Of a DNA stretch of 64,000 nucleotides, positions 26,142 to 34,743 are shown piece by piece (position 1 is the stretch's first letter; each line of letters opens with the position of its first letter). A model generated the notes under the pieces. It was not told the DNA's origin and did no database searches. It worked only from the letters and a program-made list of their open reading frames with translations. Made by a program: the position numbers and the translations under genes. The stretch comes from Ralstonia sp. UNC404CL21Col (GTDB taxonomy: Bacteria > Pseudomonadota > Gammaproteobacteria > Burkholderiales > Burkholderiaceae), in contig NZ_JIBE01000003.1 in the NCBI RefSeq assembly GCF_000620465.1, positions 496,001-560,000 on the forward strand. The letters run 5' to 3'.

Positions 26142-26173
26142 ACATGTGGTCAATCTTCTGCCGCAAAAGAGAA

Positions 26174-26197
26174 AAAAGGCACCCGAAGGTGCCTTTT
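26174..26197 (-). terminator. Terminator of the rpsP-rimM-trmD-rplS operon
   Basis: AAAAGGCACC/GGTGCCTTTT with loop CGAA is preceded on the plus strand by an A run, so on the minus strand the stem is followed by TTTTTT. It lies 16 bp past the rplS stop. Confidence 0.9.
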
Positions 26198-26212
26198 CGC
26201 AACGCGCGCAGA

Positions 26213-26599
26213 TTACTCCGCAGCGGCTTCCTTGCGCTTGAAGGTCAGCTTCTCCTTGATGCGTGCCGACTTGCCCGAGCGTTCGCGCAGGTAGTACAGC
26301 TTCGCACGGCGCACATCACCGCGACGCTTCACTTCGATGCTGGCCAGCAGCGGCGAGTACAGCTGGAACGTACGCTCCACGCCTTCGCCCGAAGAGATCT
26401 TGCGAACGATGAAGGACGAGTTCAGGCCACGATTGCGCTTGGCAATCACGACGCCTTCATACGCCTGCACACGCTTGCGGGTGCCTTCAACGACGTTCAC
26501 GTTGACAATCACGGTGTCGCCAGGGGCGAACGGAGGGATCGTCTTGTTGGCCGTCAGGCGCTTGATTTCTTCCTGCTCGATTTGCTCGATGAGATTCAT
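26213..26599 (-). CDS. rplS: 50S ribosomal protein L19
   Basis: The protein has 128 residues. L19 sits at the 30S-50S interface. [15 protein letters not shown] at the start, then [35 protein letters not shown] and the C-terminal [18 protein letters not shown] are typical. AAGGAG lies before the ATG at 26599; two earlier in-frame ATGs are ignored. It is the last gene of the ribosomal operon. Confidence 0.97.
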   Translation of the reverse strand: MNLIEQIEQEEIKRLTANKTIPPFAPGDTVIVNVNVVEGTRKRVQAYEGVVIAKRNRGLNSSFIVRKISSGEGVERTFQLYSPLLASIEVKRRGDVRRAKLYYLRERSGKSARIKEKLTFKRKEAAAE

Positions 26600-26672
26600 C
26601 TTTTTCTCCTTGACCATCATGCCGGCGTTTTGCCCAGTCGGTAGACCGCGGCCCCGGTAGAGGATGGGAACT

Positions 26673-27461
26673 TCACTTGGCCGAGCCTTCCGGACTGGAA
26701 GCCTCTGACCCCTTTGCCGTTATCGCCGCGGCAGCGAGGAAAACCTCATCGCTGCGGGACAACAAACCCTGCTTGCGCGCCGCCTCGATCAGATCGGGCC
26801 GCTTGCGCATCGTGTTCAACAGCGCCTGCTGGCGGCGCCACTTTTCGATCTCGGCGTGATGGCCACCCAGCAAGACGTCGGGCACACGCACACCTTCGTA
26901 CTCTTCGGGCCGCGTGTAATGCGGGCAGTCGAGCAAACCGTTGACGAAACTGTCCTGCACCGCCGACTGCGCATCGCCCAGCACACCTGGCAACTGCCGC
27001 ACCACGGCGTCGATGATCGCCATTGCCGCAATCTCGCCGCCGGACAGGACGAAATCGCCAAGGCTGATTTCCTCATCTACGCGACGGTCGACCAAACGTT
27101 GATCAATCGCTTCGTAGCGCCCGCACAGCAACGTGAGCGCCGGCAACTGCGCCAGCTCCATCACACGCTTGTGCGTGAGCGGCTTGCCCTGCGGCGACAG
27201 CAGCACCACATGCGATGCCGCCGGGGCTTGCGCCTCATGAATCGCGTCCAGTGCAGCTTCCAGCGGCTTGGCCAACATCACCATGCCTGGGCCACCGCCG
27301 TAAGGGCGATCGTCCACGGTGCGGTAGTTGTCCGTCGTGAAATCGCGCGGGTTCCAGGTGCGCAACGTGTACACCTGCTGTTTGGCTGCGCGGCTGGTGA
27401 TACCCCAGTCCGTCAGCGCCCGGAACATGTCCGGAAACAGCGAGACGACGTCGAACTGCAT
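26673..27461 (-). CDS. trmD: tRNA (guanine37-N1)-methyltransferase
   Basis: The protein has 262 residues. Methylates G37 next to the anticodon and so prevents frameshifting. SPOUT-family trefoil knot motifs are [29 protein letters not shown] and [25 protein letters not shown] is also diagnostic. [13 protein letters not shown] at 27461, with GGAG upstream, matches the family start. An ATG at 27482 only 2 bp from the rimM stop is the alternative. Confidence 0.95.
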   Translation of the reverse strand: MQFDVVSLFPDMFRALTDWGITSRAAKQQVYTLRTWNPRDFTTDNYRTVDDRPYGGGPGMVMLAKPLEAALDAIHEAQAPAASHVVLLSPQGKPLTHKRVMELAQLPALTLLCGRYEAIDQRLVDRRVDEEISLGDFVLSGGEIAAMAIIDAVVRQLPGVLGDAQSAVQDSFVNGLLDCPHYTRPEEYEGVRVPDVLLGGHHAEIEKWRRQQALLNTMRKRPDLIEAARKQGLLSRSDEVFLAAAAITAKGSEASSPEGSAK

Positions 27462-27484
27462 CGCCGAATTCTCCGGCCGCATGT

Positions 27485-28123
27485 TCAGTAATCCAGACCC
27501 CAGTCGACGACGATGCGCTTGCCTGCCACATCCACCGACTTCACGTAAACCTCGACAAACGGCACCAGCCGCTCGACCTCGCCTTCACCAACGATACGCA
27601 GAATTTGATGCGCACCGTTGTCGATCAGGCCGCTCACCGTGCCAAGCGTTTCCTGCTGCTCGTTGACGACCGTGGCGCCGATCAGATCGACCCAGTAAAA
27701 CTCGTCATCTTCAGGCTCAGGAAAGTCGGCCCGGCTGACCCACACGGTATAGCCGCGCAATGCTTCCGCGACATTCCGATCCGGCGCGGCAGGCGAACCC
27801 GCCACCACCGTGCCGCTGTGCTCACGCGACGTGCCGACGGGAAACACCCGCCAGTCCGCCAACGTCGCTGGCCCGGAAGCAGGCTTGAGCCACCAGGTGC
27901 GGGCATTCAGCAGCGCATCGGCGTCGCCATGCAACTGGACCTTGATCCAGCCACGAATACCGTAGGCCCCACCCACATAGCCCACCTCGATGAGATCGTC
28001 GGGGAGCGTCGGATTGGAGCCCGTACCCGGACGCATGGCTTGCAGCCGCTCGGCAACCTTTTGCGAGATTGCCTGCGTTGCAACAGCCAAGGGACCGGGC
28101 CGTGTCGATCCAGCGCGCGTCAC
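27485..28123 (-). CDS. rimM: Ribosome maturation factor RimM
   Basis: The protein has 212 residues from a GTG at 28123. Binds S19 and assists 30S head assembly. The RimM N-domain begins at [22 protein letters not shown] (residue about 44), and the PRC-barrel C-domain has [32 protein letters not shown]. The first 40 residues are not conserved, and an ATG at 28036 would give a 183-residue protein closer to E. coli RimM (182). The start is therefore uncertain. Confidence 0.93.
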   Translation of the reverse strand: MTRAGSTRPGPLAVATQAISQKVAERLQAMRPGTGSNPTLPDDLIEVGYVGGAYGIRGWIKVQLHGDADALLNARTWWLKPASGPATLADWRVFPVGTSREHSGTVVAGSPAAPDRNVAEALRGYTVWVSRADFPEPEDDEFYWVDLIGATVVNEQQETLGTVSGLIDNGAHQILRIVGEGEVERLVPFVEVYVKSVDVAGKRIVVDWGLDY

Positions 28124-28169
28124 AGCAGGATGTGCTCGGACGGCACCGTCGATCGACCCATGCTAAAAC

Positions 28170-28424
28170 TTAGGCAGCAGCCTTCTTGGCGCTTTGCTTC
28201 ACCAGGCGGGCAACCGTCGGCGACAGTTGTGCGCCCACGCCTTCCCAGTAGGTCAGGCGGTCTTGCACGATGCGCAGACCTTCTTCGCCTTCACCGGCGA
28301 GCGGGTTGTAGAAACCGACGCGCTCGATGAAACGGCCATCACGGCGGTTACGCGAGTCGGTCGCAACGATATTGAAGAACGGGCGCTTCTTGGAGCCACC
28401 GCGGGCCAGACGGATCACGACCAT
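28170..28424 (-). CDS. rpsP: 30S ribosomal protein S16
   Basis: The protein has 84 residues. [41 protein letters not shown] is unmistakable. AAGGAAAAG precedes the ATG at 28424. First gene of rpsP-rimM-trmD-rplS. The lysine/alanine C-terminus (SAKKAAA) is normal for the family. Confidence 0.97.
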   Translation of the reverse strand: MVVIRLARGGSKKRPFFNIVATDSRNRRDGRFIERVGFYNPLAGEGEEGLRIVQDRLTYWEGVGAQLSPTVARLVKQSAKKAAA

Positions 28425-28470
28425 GGATCTTTTCCTTGAAAAACTGGGTATGCGTACAGAGAAACACGCA

Positions 28471-28499
28471 AGTGTAGCGCAATTTCTCCGACCAAACAA
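28471..28499 (-). promoter_or_regulatory. Candidate promoter of the rpsP operon
   Basis: On the minus strand TTGTTT (28499-28494) and TACACT (28476-28471) are spaced by 17 bp, with a start about 40 nt before the rpsP ATG. Confidence 0.5.
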
Positions 28500-28509
28500 A
28501 CACTTAGGC

Positions 28510-29643
28510 GTGACGAAACGATGCAGCGGGTGGCGCTCGTGGCACGGGCGATACTTAAGGCCGGCGGTTATGCTCGCCGCTTGGCTTGTCGCTGGGGCTC
28601 CAGCGCTTGCCAGGCTGCCCGTCGAGTCGGTGCAAGTACCGCCGGGCTTCCATGTCGAAGTGCTGACCGACGCGATGCCGGCGGCACGTGAAATGGCCCT
28701 CTCACCGGCCGGCATTCTTTATGTCGGCAGCCGCGCTGGCAAGGTTTACGCGATGTCATTGCAGACGTCGGGTGCGCCTGTTCACGTGGTGGCGTCCGGC
28801 CTGCAACTGCCCGTCGGCGTTGCATGGCGTGACGGCAATCTTTATGTGTCGGCCGTTTCGCGTGTGCTGAGGCTCGACGGTATCGACCACCGGCTCGACA
28901 ATCCGCCACAGCCCGTTGTCATCACCGACAAGCTGCCCGCGGACACCCATCACGGGTGGAAATTCATCGCGTTCGGCCCGGACGGCAGATTGTATGTGCC
29001 GGTAGGCGCACCCTGCAACATCTGCCGCCCCGATGAAAACCGGTACGCCAACCTCATGCGCATGAACGCAGACGGCAGCAGACTGGAACTGGTGGCGCGC
29101 GGCATCCGCAACACGGTCGGCTTCGACTGGCATCCGAGCACGCACGAGTTGTGGTTCACGGACAACGGCCGCGATCTCATGGGTGACGACGTGCCAGACG
29201 ACGAACTGAACCGCATCACCAAGCCCAATCCGCACTTCGGCTACCCGTTCTGCCACGCTGGCGACATTCCGGACCCGGAATTTGGCGCCGGGCATCCGTG
29301 CGGCGACTACGTGCCGCCCGCGGCAAAACTTGGGGCCCACGTGGCCGCGTTGGGTATGCGATTTTATGCAGGCAGCAGCTTTCCGTCGGCGTACCGGAAC
29401 AACATCTTCATCGCCGAGCACGGGTCGTGGAACCGATCAGCGAAGGTCGGCTACCGCGTCATGCGCGTCGTATTGGACGCGGCGGGCAATGTGACGAGGC
29501 AGGAACCATTCGCCCACGGCTGGCTGCAAGGCGAACAAGCCTGGGGTCGCCCCGCGGACGTGCTCGTGGCGCCCGACGGCAGCCTGCTGGTCTCCGACGA
29601 CTTGGCCGGGGCGGTGTATCGCATCCACTACACCGGGAAATGA
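28510..29643 (+). CDS. PQQ-dependent sugar dehydrogenase / sorbosone dehydrogenase family protein
   Basis: The protein has 377 residues if the GTG at 28510 is used, giving a twin-basic lead and hydrophobic signal ([26 protein letters not shown]). The mature part is a six-bladed propeller of the soluble glucose/sorbosone dehydrogenase type. It shows [89 protein letters not shown] and [11 protein letters not shown]. Periplasmic oxidation of an aldose or similar compound is expected; the substrate is unknown. An ATG at 28450 in frame would overlap the rpsP promoter region. Confidence 0.78.
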   Translation: MTKRCSGWRSWHGRYLRPAVMLAAWLVAGAPALARLPVESVQVPPGFHVEVLTDAMPAAREMALSPAGILYVGSRAGKVYAMSLQTSGAPVHVVASGLQLPVGVAWRDGNLYVSAVSRVLRLDGIDHRLDNPPQPVVITDKLPADTHHGWKFIAFGPDGRLYVPVGAPCNICRPDENRYANLMRMNADGSRLELVARGIRNTVGFDWHPSTHELWFTDNGRDLMGDDVPDDELNRITKPNPHFGYPFCHAGDIPDPEFGAGHPCGDYVPPAAKLGAHVAALGMRFYAGSSFPSAYRNNIFIAEHGSWNRSAKVGYRVMRVVLDAAGNVTRQEPFAHGWLQGEQAWGRPADVLVAPDGSLLVSDDLAGAVYRIHYTGK

Positions 29644-29836
29644 CCTCTACGTCGCCTAACGCCCAGGCAAAGCGTGCACGAAACATCTCGTTACATGGGT
29701 AACGTTCGGACAGTGGATGGCCGCTGAGTGAAGCCTTACATTGACAGGCATGAACACGCGCTGTCGATCTCTCTTGCAACTGCCAAAAGCACGCAGCGCG
29801 TGGCGCTTTCGAATCCTTGCCCGACAGGAGATAGCC

Positions 29837-30226
29837 ATGCCGATCCGCGCATTGCTTCGCCCCCTGGCGGCAGGCGTTCTGATCGTCGCCTCTGCGGGCG
29901 CTGTGGCTGCCAACGCATCGGCGCGTCAAACCGCCGTCGCCTTCGCAGAATCCACGATGCCCGCATGGACGCAAGCGGCACAAACCATGCCGCAGGAGCG
30001 TCCGCTGGTGGCGCAATTCTTCGCTGACAGCCGGGGCGAGCAGGCCGCCCGCATCCGCGCGCAGATGGAACGCATGGAAGCGCGCGCCCGGGCCGACGAC
30101 CGCCTCAACGGCCGGATTCAGCCCCGCGACGGCGGCGGCCGCGGGGACTGGCAGCAGCAGGAACGCATGCGTCAGGAACGAGGAAACGGCGACCAAGGCA
30201 ACTGGCGCGGCTCCCGCCGCGGTTGA
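29837..30226 (+). CDS. Secreted or periplasmic protein with Arg/Gly/Gln-rich tail, function unknown
   Basis: The protein has 129 residues. It starts at the ATG at 29837 after AGGAGATA. Residues 1-28 (MPIRALLRPLAAGVLIVASA.., AVAA) form a signal peptide. The rest is helical and charged (ARIRAQMERMEARARADDRLNGR) and ends in a low-complexity GGRGDWQQQERMRQERGNGDQGNWRGSRRG-like tail. No family is recognised. The preceding 190 bp hold no other supported feature. Confidence 0.6.
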   Translation: MPIRALLRPLAAGVLIVASAGAVAANASARQTAVAFAESTMPAWTQAAQTMPQERPLVAQFFADSRGEQAARIRAQMERMEARARADDRLNGRIQPRDGGGRGDWQQQERMRQERGNGDQGNWRGSRRG

Positions 30227-30352
30227 GGCGCGTCGCTCCCACATTTCACATCCCGGAACTTGGCGGGGACGCCTGAGTCGGATTAGATGGCACGTACGCG
30301 CGGTTGATGCGTCCGCGCCATCACACCAATCACAACGACAACAGGTGCTTCA

Positions 30353-30526
30353 ATGTCATTCTCCCTCCACCGCCACGTGCGGCTTATCCTCGGTCTGGTC
30401 TGGACCACGGCATTCATGCTGATGCTGGCTCACCTGCTCTACGGCGTGCGCGACCAAGCGCCTGGGCTGCAGCAAGATTCGACGGTTTCGATGAGCGTGC
30501 CGTCGCTGCGTCCGGTTCCGATTTAG
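30353..30526 (+). CDS. Small single-helix membrane protein, function unknown
   Basis: Encodes 57 residues: MSFSLHRHVRLILGLVWTTA continuing through FMLMLAHLLYGV, then a short polar tail ending SLRPVPI. One membrane helix spans about residues 10-31. ACAGG lies 10 bp upstream, a modest ribosome site. Support is the hydrophobic pattern and codon choice; no family is recognised. Confidence 0.45.
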   Translation: MSFSLHRHVRLILGLVWTTAFMLMLAHLLYGVRDQAPGLQQDSTVSMSVPSLRPVPI

Positions 30527-30716
30527 TGACCCTGTCTCCCCCGCCGCAAACGCTACGCAGCGTTGCGCGCCTCCGGCCAAACTGACGGCCGATTCCCCAA
30601 GTTGCTGATGCGTCTTTAAGACGCGCTCCCGGCGCCGCCGTTTGGCTGCGCCGCGGTCGACGTTGGGCGTAGAATGCGCGGCGCTGTGCTGTCTTGCCGT
30701 GTGTTCATCGCCCGCT

Positions 30717-31172
30717 ATGCCTACGACCGCCCCTCAAAAAAAATCCAAGCTGCTGACCGTGCTGCTCGCCTTCCTATTCGGAAGCGTGGGCGCGCATCGT
30801 TTCTATCTCAAGGGCGGACGCGATTTCTGGGCATGGTCCCAGGTCTTTGCCACGGTGCTCGGTGTGGTGGGCGTGGCGCTGCTGTGGTCGACGCAGCGCG
30901 CAAGCGTCCCGGGCTGGGTCTGCGCGGTGATCGGCGGATCTTCGGTGCTCGCGGGCTATCTCTCGGCGCTCGTCTACGGCCTGCGCCCTGACGAGAAATG
31001 GGACGCGCAATTCAATGCCGACGGCACGCCTACCCGTTCGGGCTGGCCGGTCGTACTGCTCAGCATCCTCACGCTGATGATCGGCACGGGCCTGCTCATG
31101 GCCGGTCTCGCCATCACCTTTCAGACCTATTTCGAAACGCAGGTGCAGGCAGCGAAAGAGCTGTCGCAGTAG
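30717..31172 (+). CDS. TM2-domain-containing membrane protein
   Basis: The protein has 151 residues. After a lysine-rich start (MPTTAPQKKSK) comes the TM2 signature LLAFLFGSVGAHRFYLKG, then further helices near residues 40-60, 63-82 and 108-135. TM2 proteins are small membrane proteins of mostly unknown role. The start at 30717 is the ATG nearest the conserved region. The gene abuts the convergent radical SAM gene, with no spacer between the two stop codons. Confidence 0.75.
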   Translation: MPTTAPQKKSKLLTVLLAFLFGSVGAHRFYLKGGRDFWAWSQVFATVLGVVGVALLWSTQRASVPGWVCAVIGGSSVLAGYLSALVYGLRPDEKWDAQFNADGTPTRSGWPVVLLSILTLMIGTGLLMAGLAITFQTYFETQVQAAKELSQ

Positions 31173-32297
31173 TCAGAACAAACTGCCCTGGCGCTCGTCG
31201 ACGGGCTTTCGCGGTTTGATGGCACGCGTGGGCGGCTTGAACTGCGAGGTGTCGAGCACCCGTTCGTTGTAGCGGTGGTAGCTGAAGCCGAGCCTGTCGG
31301 CGGCCTTGTAGAAACGCTGCCGCAACAAGTCGGCCCAGATGCCGGTGCCGCGCATGCGCGTGGCGAAATCCGCTTTGTAATCCTGCCCGCCGTGCAGATC
31401 GCGGACGCGGTTCATCACGCGTTGCGCGCGGTCGGGAAAATGCGCCATCAGCCAGTCCTGAAACACCGCGCTCAGCTCATTTGGCAAGCGCAGCACGATG
31501 TAGCTCGCGTACGTGGCGCCCGCCTCGCGCGCGGCTTCCAGAATCTGCTCCATGTGGTCGTCGGTCACGAACGGAATCATGGGAGCGACGCTGACACCCA
31601 CCGGAACACCTGCCTCGGCCAGTGTGCGAATCGTGCGCAGGCGGCGCGATGGCGTGGCGGCCCGGGGTTCCAGCTTGCGCGCGAGATCGGCGTCGAGCGT
31701 GGTGATGGTGACCGCGGCTACGACAAGGTTCTTCGCCGCCATCGGAGCGAGCAGATCGATGTCGCGCTCAATCAATGTCGACTTGGTGATGAGCCCCACG
31801 GGGTGATCGCAATCGTGCAGCACCTGCAGCACATCGCGCGTGATGCGCAGTTCGCGCTCGATCGGCTGATACGCATCGGTGTTTACGCCCAGCGCAATCG
31901 CTTCGCAGCGGTAGCTGGGCTTGGCCAGCGTTTCGCGCAGCACCTCGGCGGCATTGGTCTTGGCGAACAGCTTGGTCTCGAAATCCAGCCCGGGCGACAA
32001 CTCCAGATACGCATGCGTCGGTCGCGCAAAGCAATACACGCAACCATGCTCGCAGCCGCGATACGGATTGAGCGACACCCCAAACGGAATATCCGGCGAC
32101 TGGTTGTGGCTCAGGATCGAGCGCGCCCGCTCGATGGAGACGCTGGTCTCGATGCGCGGCGGCGCCTCATCCGGATCGAGATGCCCGACAAGCGGTTGCC
32201 AGCCGTCATCGACGCGCGTGCGTTCGTCGCGCTCGAAGCGGCCTTGCAGATTGGAAGTGGCGCCGCGTCCCTTGCGGGGGACGTGGCGATCGGACAT
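31173..32297 (-). CDS. Radical SAM protein, PA0069 (SplB-related) family
   Basis: The protein has 374 residues. The cluster-binding motif is CEHGCVYC (CxxxCxxC) in NPYRGCEHGCVYCFARPTHAYLELSPGLDFETKLF. The N-terminal KGRGATSNLQGRFERD and the C-terminal QRFYKAADRLGFSYHRYNERVLDTSQFKPP are characteristic of this family. Members resemble spore photoproduct lyase but their reaction is unknown. ATG at 32297 is used; a GTG 9 bp upstream is the alternative. Confidence 0.83.
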   Translation of the reverse strand: MSDRHVPRKGRGATSNLQGRFERDERTRVDDGWQPLVGHLDPDEAPPRIETSVSIERARSILSHNQSPDIPFGVSLNPYRGCEHGCVYCFARPTHAYLELSPGLDFETKLFAKTNAAEVLRETLAKPSYRCEAIALGVNTDAYQPIERELRITRDVLQVLHDCDHPVGLITKSTLIERDIDLLAPMAAKNLVVAAVTITTLDADLARKLEPRAATPSRRLRTIRTLAEAGVPVGVSVAPMIPFVTDDHMEQILEAAREAGATYASYIVLRLPNELSAVFQDWLMAHFPDRAQRVMNRVRDLHGGQDYKADFATRMRGTGIWADLLRQRFYKAADRLGFSYHRYNERVLDTSQFKPPTRAIKPRKPVDERQGSLF

Positions 32298-32379
32298 ATC
32301 GGACACAGCGGAACAGAGTGGATGCGGGGGCTTGCTGATCCTATCGCATCCGCTCCTACCGCGCTGTGGGTGACGCCGG

Positions 32380-33999
32380 CTACGCCTCGGGATCGAGCTT
32401 CACTTCCCAGACCGATTTGCCGTCGAGATCGTGCAGCGATACGTGCATCGTGCGCGTGGCCGGGTCGATCTTGGCGCGGCCGTAGTACTGCTGCAGCGCC
32501 GCGGGCGACTGGTTCTGCGGATTGTCCTTGGGAATGCTGACGTAGCGCACGTCCGGCCCAAAGGTCTGGTCCACTTCATTCGGCCCGAACGTGCCCGCGT
32601 TGATCGGCCCGCCGACGAACTCCCAGAACGGTTTGAACTCGGTGAATTTGGCGCGCGACGGGTGGTAGTACGTCGCTTGCGCGTAGTGCACGTCTGCCGT
32701 CACCCACACCACGTTCTGGATGTTCTCCTGCTTGATGAAGCGCAGGATTTCGGCGAGTTCCAGTTCGCGTCCCGAGGGCGCACCGTCATCCGCATTCGCC
32801 CACGCTTCGTAGGTGCCCTTGGGCACATCGGGGTTCAGATCGGGCACCACCAGCGAGATCGGCATATCGCTGGCAATCACCTTCCATGTCGCCTTCGACT
32901 GCTTGAGCGATTGCTTGAGCCACGCCGCCTGTGCCGGACCGAGGAAGGCCGAATCGGCATCCAGCCGGGTCTGGCGGTTGGGCGAATTGCGCCCGCGATA
33001 GCTGCGCTCATCCAGCATGAACACGTCGAGCAGCGGGCCGTACTGGAACGCGCGGTAGATCTGCTCTGGGTCGATTGGATTGAAGCGGAACGGGTTGTAC
33101 TCGAACATCGCCTGTTTCGCGCGGGCCGCCAGCAGCGATGCGCTGCGCTCCTGATAGCGCTTCTCTTCCGGGCCGATCTGCTGGCCGGGGTACCAGTTGT
33201 TGCGCACCTCGTGGTCGTCCCACTGCACGAGGAACGGCACCTCGGCGGAAAACGCGCGCTTCTTCTTGTCGAGCTGGTTGTAGGCAAAGGCGCCGCGGTA
33301 GTCGTCGAGCGTCTGTGCAACGTGCGACTTGGCCTCGGTAACGAGGTTGGTCCACAGCGAGCCGTCGGGCAGTTTCACCTCGGCCTGGATCGGGCCGTCG
33401 GCATAGATCTGATCGCCGGAGTGGATGAAAAAGTCGGGCGATTCACGGCGCATCGCTTCGTACAAACGATAGCCGCCGAAACGCTCGTTGATGCCCCAGC
33501 CCTGGCCGGCCTCGTCGCCGGAGAAGACGAAGCAGATCGGGCGATTGGCCTGGACGGGCGCCGTGCGGAAGCGACCGGCAACCGGCTCGCTGAAGACCTT
33601 GTCGTGCACGAGGTCCTGGAAGCGCACGCGGTAGAACAGGTCTGCGCCGGCAGGCAGGCCGGTGACATCGACGCGGGCTGTCAGGCCGTTGCTTTCAAGC
33701 GCCGCTGGGCCAACGCGACGCGCGACGGTCTTGAAGGCGGCGTCCGTCGAGTATTCGACGATCATGCGTGCCGGACGGTCGGTGCGGCTCCAGACGATGG
33801 CGCTGTCAGCCGTGATATCACCGCTCATCACGCCGCCCGGCACTTGCGGACGCAGGCGCTCGGACGTCACCACGGCCGGTGCAGCGCCTTGGGCCAGCAC
33901 CTCGGCCATACGGGAGCCCAGCAGCGCGGTACCGCTGGCGGAAACAAGACCCTTGATCAACGTACGGCGGGTCGGCTTGAAGATCGGCTGGTCGGACAT
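32380..33999 (-). CDS. phoD: Alkaline phosphatase D family protein, Tat-exported
   Basis: The protein has 539 residues. A twin-arginine signal (FKPTRRTLIKGLVSASGTALLG, Arg11-Arg12) directs folded export. The PhoD N-domain is followed by the metallophosphoesterase core, seen in VFSGDEAGQGWG, HSGDQIYADGPI, VQWDDHEVRNNWYPG, and VWVTADVHYAQA. PhoD enzymes are Fe3+/Ca2+ phosphomono/diesterases, usually phosphate-regulated; I cannot point to a Pho box. The start at 33999 follows CCGGAGCC. It lies downstream of lrp on the same strand. Confidence 0.88.
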   Translation of the reverse strand: MSDQPIFKPTRRTLIKGLVSASGTALLGSRMAEVLAQGAAPAVVTSERLRPQVPGGVMSGDITADSAIVWSRTDRPARMIVEYSTDAAFKTVARRVGPAALESNGLTARVDVTGLPAGADLFYRVRFQDLVHDKVFSEPVAGRFRTAPVQANRPICFVFSGDEAGQGWGINERFGGYRLYEAMRRESPDFFIHSGDQIYADGPIQAEVKLPDGSLWTNLVTEAKSHVAQTLDDYRGAFAYNQLDKKKRAFSAEVPFLVQWDDHEVRNNWYPGQQIGPEEKRYQERSASLLAARAKQAMFEYNPFRFNPIDPEQIYRAFQYGPLLDVFMLDERSYRGRNSPNRQTRLDADSAFLGPAQAAWLKQSLKQSKATWKVIASDMPISLVVPDLNPDVPKGTYEAWANADDGAPSGRELELAEILRFIKQENIQNVVWVTADVHYAQATYYHPSRAKFTEFKPFWEFVGGPINAGTFGPNEVDQTFGPDVRYVSIPKDNPQNQSPAALQQYYGRAKIDPATRTMHVSLHDLDGKSVWEVKLDPEA

Positions 34000-34057
34000 G
34001 CGGGCTCCGGTGTCGGTGATGAAGATGCCGGCCAGCGTAAGGCGTTTGCGTGACAAC

Positions 34058-34175
34058 GCTACGTCACGCGCCCTCTTCCGTGACGTCGATGGCGAGCGTC
34101 TCCTTGATCTCTTCCAGCTACGTCACGCGCCCTCTTCCGTGACGTCGATGGCGAGCGTCTCCTTGATCTCTTCCA
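34058..34175. repeat. Exact 59-bp tandem duplication at the lrp 3' end
   Basis: 34058-34116 and 34117-34175 are identical over 59 bases. The right-hand copy carries the last codons and stop of lrp; the left-hand copy lies in the gap between lrp and phoD. Because the stop is inside the right copy, the protein is not changed. Confidence 0.95.
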
Positions 34176-34620
34176 TCACGATGTAACTCTTGGACTGCAC
34201 TGCGCCGGGCAGCTGGAGCAGGATGTCGCCCAGCAAGCGCCGGTATTCGCTCATTTCGCGAATGCGCGCCTTGATGAGGTAGTCGAAATCACCGGAGACG
34301 AGGTGGCACTCCAGCACTTCAGGAATGCGCAGCACTTCGCGGCGAAACTGCTCGAACATGTTGCCGGATTTGCTGCCGAGGCTGATCTCCACAAACACCA
34401 GCAGCGACGCGCCCAGCATGGCCGGATTGAGCCGCGCATAGTAGCCGAGGATGAAGCCCTCGCGCTCCAGGCGTTTGACGCGCTCGATGCACGGCGTGAT
34501 GGTCAGGCCGACCGCCTCCGAGAGTTCCTTCATCGACAGGCGCCCATCCTTTTGCAGCAGGTCGAGAATGCGCCGGTCGAGCTTGTCGAGTGCCCGGACG
34601 GGCTTACGCTGGGTTCGCAT
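34123..34620 (-). CDS. lrp: Lrp/AsnC family transcriptional regulator
   Basis: The protein has 165 residues. Winged helix-turn-helix at about 10-60 (LDKLDRRILDLLQKDGRLSMKELSEAVGLTITPCIERVKRLEREGFI). Then the RAM ligand-binding domain (LLVFVEISL.., VLECHLVSGDFDYLIKARI). Divergent from dadA, the usual position of the regulator of D-alanine catabolism, so it probably senses alanine or leucine and activates dadA. Two inverted repeats in the shared control region are candidate sites. The 3' end is tandemly duplicated. Confidence 0.92.
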   Translation of the reverse strand: MRTQRKPVRALDKLDRRILDLLQKDGRLSMKELSEAVGLTITPCIERVKRLEREGFILGYYARLNPAMLGASLLVFVEISLGSKSGNMFEQFRREVLRIPEVLECHLVSGDFDYLIKARIREMSEYRRLLGDILLQLPGAVQSKSYIVMEEIKETLAIDVTEEGA

Positions 34621-34649
34621 GGCCTAAAACACCCCAAAAATCAAAATTT

Positions 34650-34676
34650 TTTCTGTTTCCGATAAATATACAGAAA
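34650..34676. promoter_or_regulatory. Inverted repeat TTTCTGT/ACAGAAA in the lrp-dadA region
   Basis: TTTCTGT (34650-34656) and ACAGAAA (34670-34676) are separated by 13 bp, with centres two helical turns apart in AT-rich DNA. A candidate Lrp site close to the lrp start. Confidence 0.45.
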
Positions 34677-34698
34677 CAATTACTGGAGTTGTACGAAT

Positions 34699-34718
34699 AC
34701 GATAGCGACATCTATCGT
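34699..34718. promoter_or_regulatory. Inverted repeat ACGATAG-N6-CTATCGT upstream of dadA
   Basis: Exact 7-bp arms at 34699-34705 and 34712-34718 lie 25 bp before the dadA ATG. This looks like a dimer operator, near or downstream of the dadA transcription start. Confidence 0.5.
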
Positions 34719-34743
34719 AAATGCATCTCCGGGGAGTATCACC

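Noticed and set aside
32431-34053. A 540-codon plus-strand frame opposite phoD
   Set aside because: Antisense shadow; PhoD has a Tat signal, metal motifs and a ribosome site on the minus strand.
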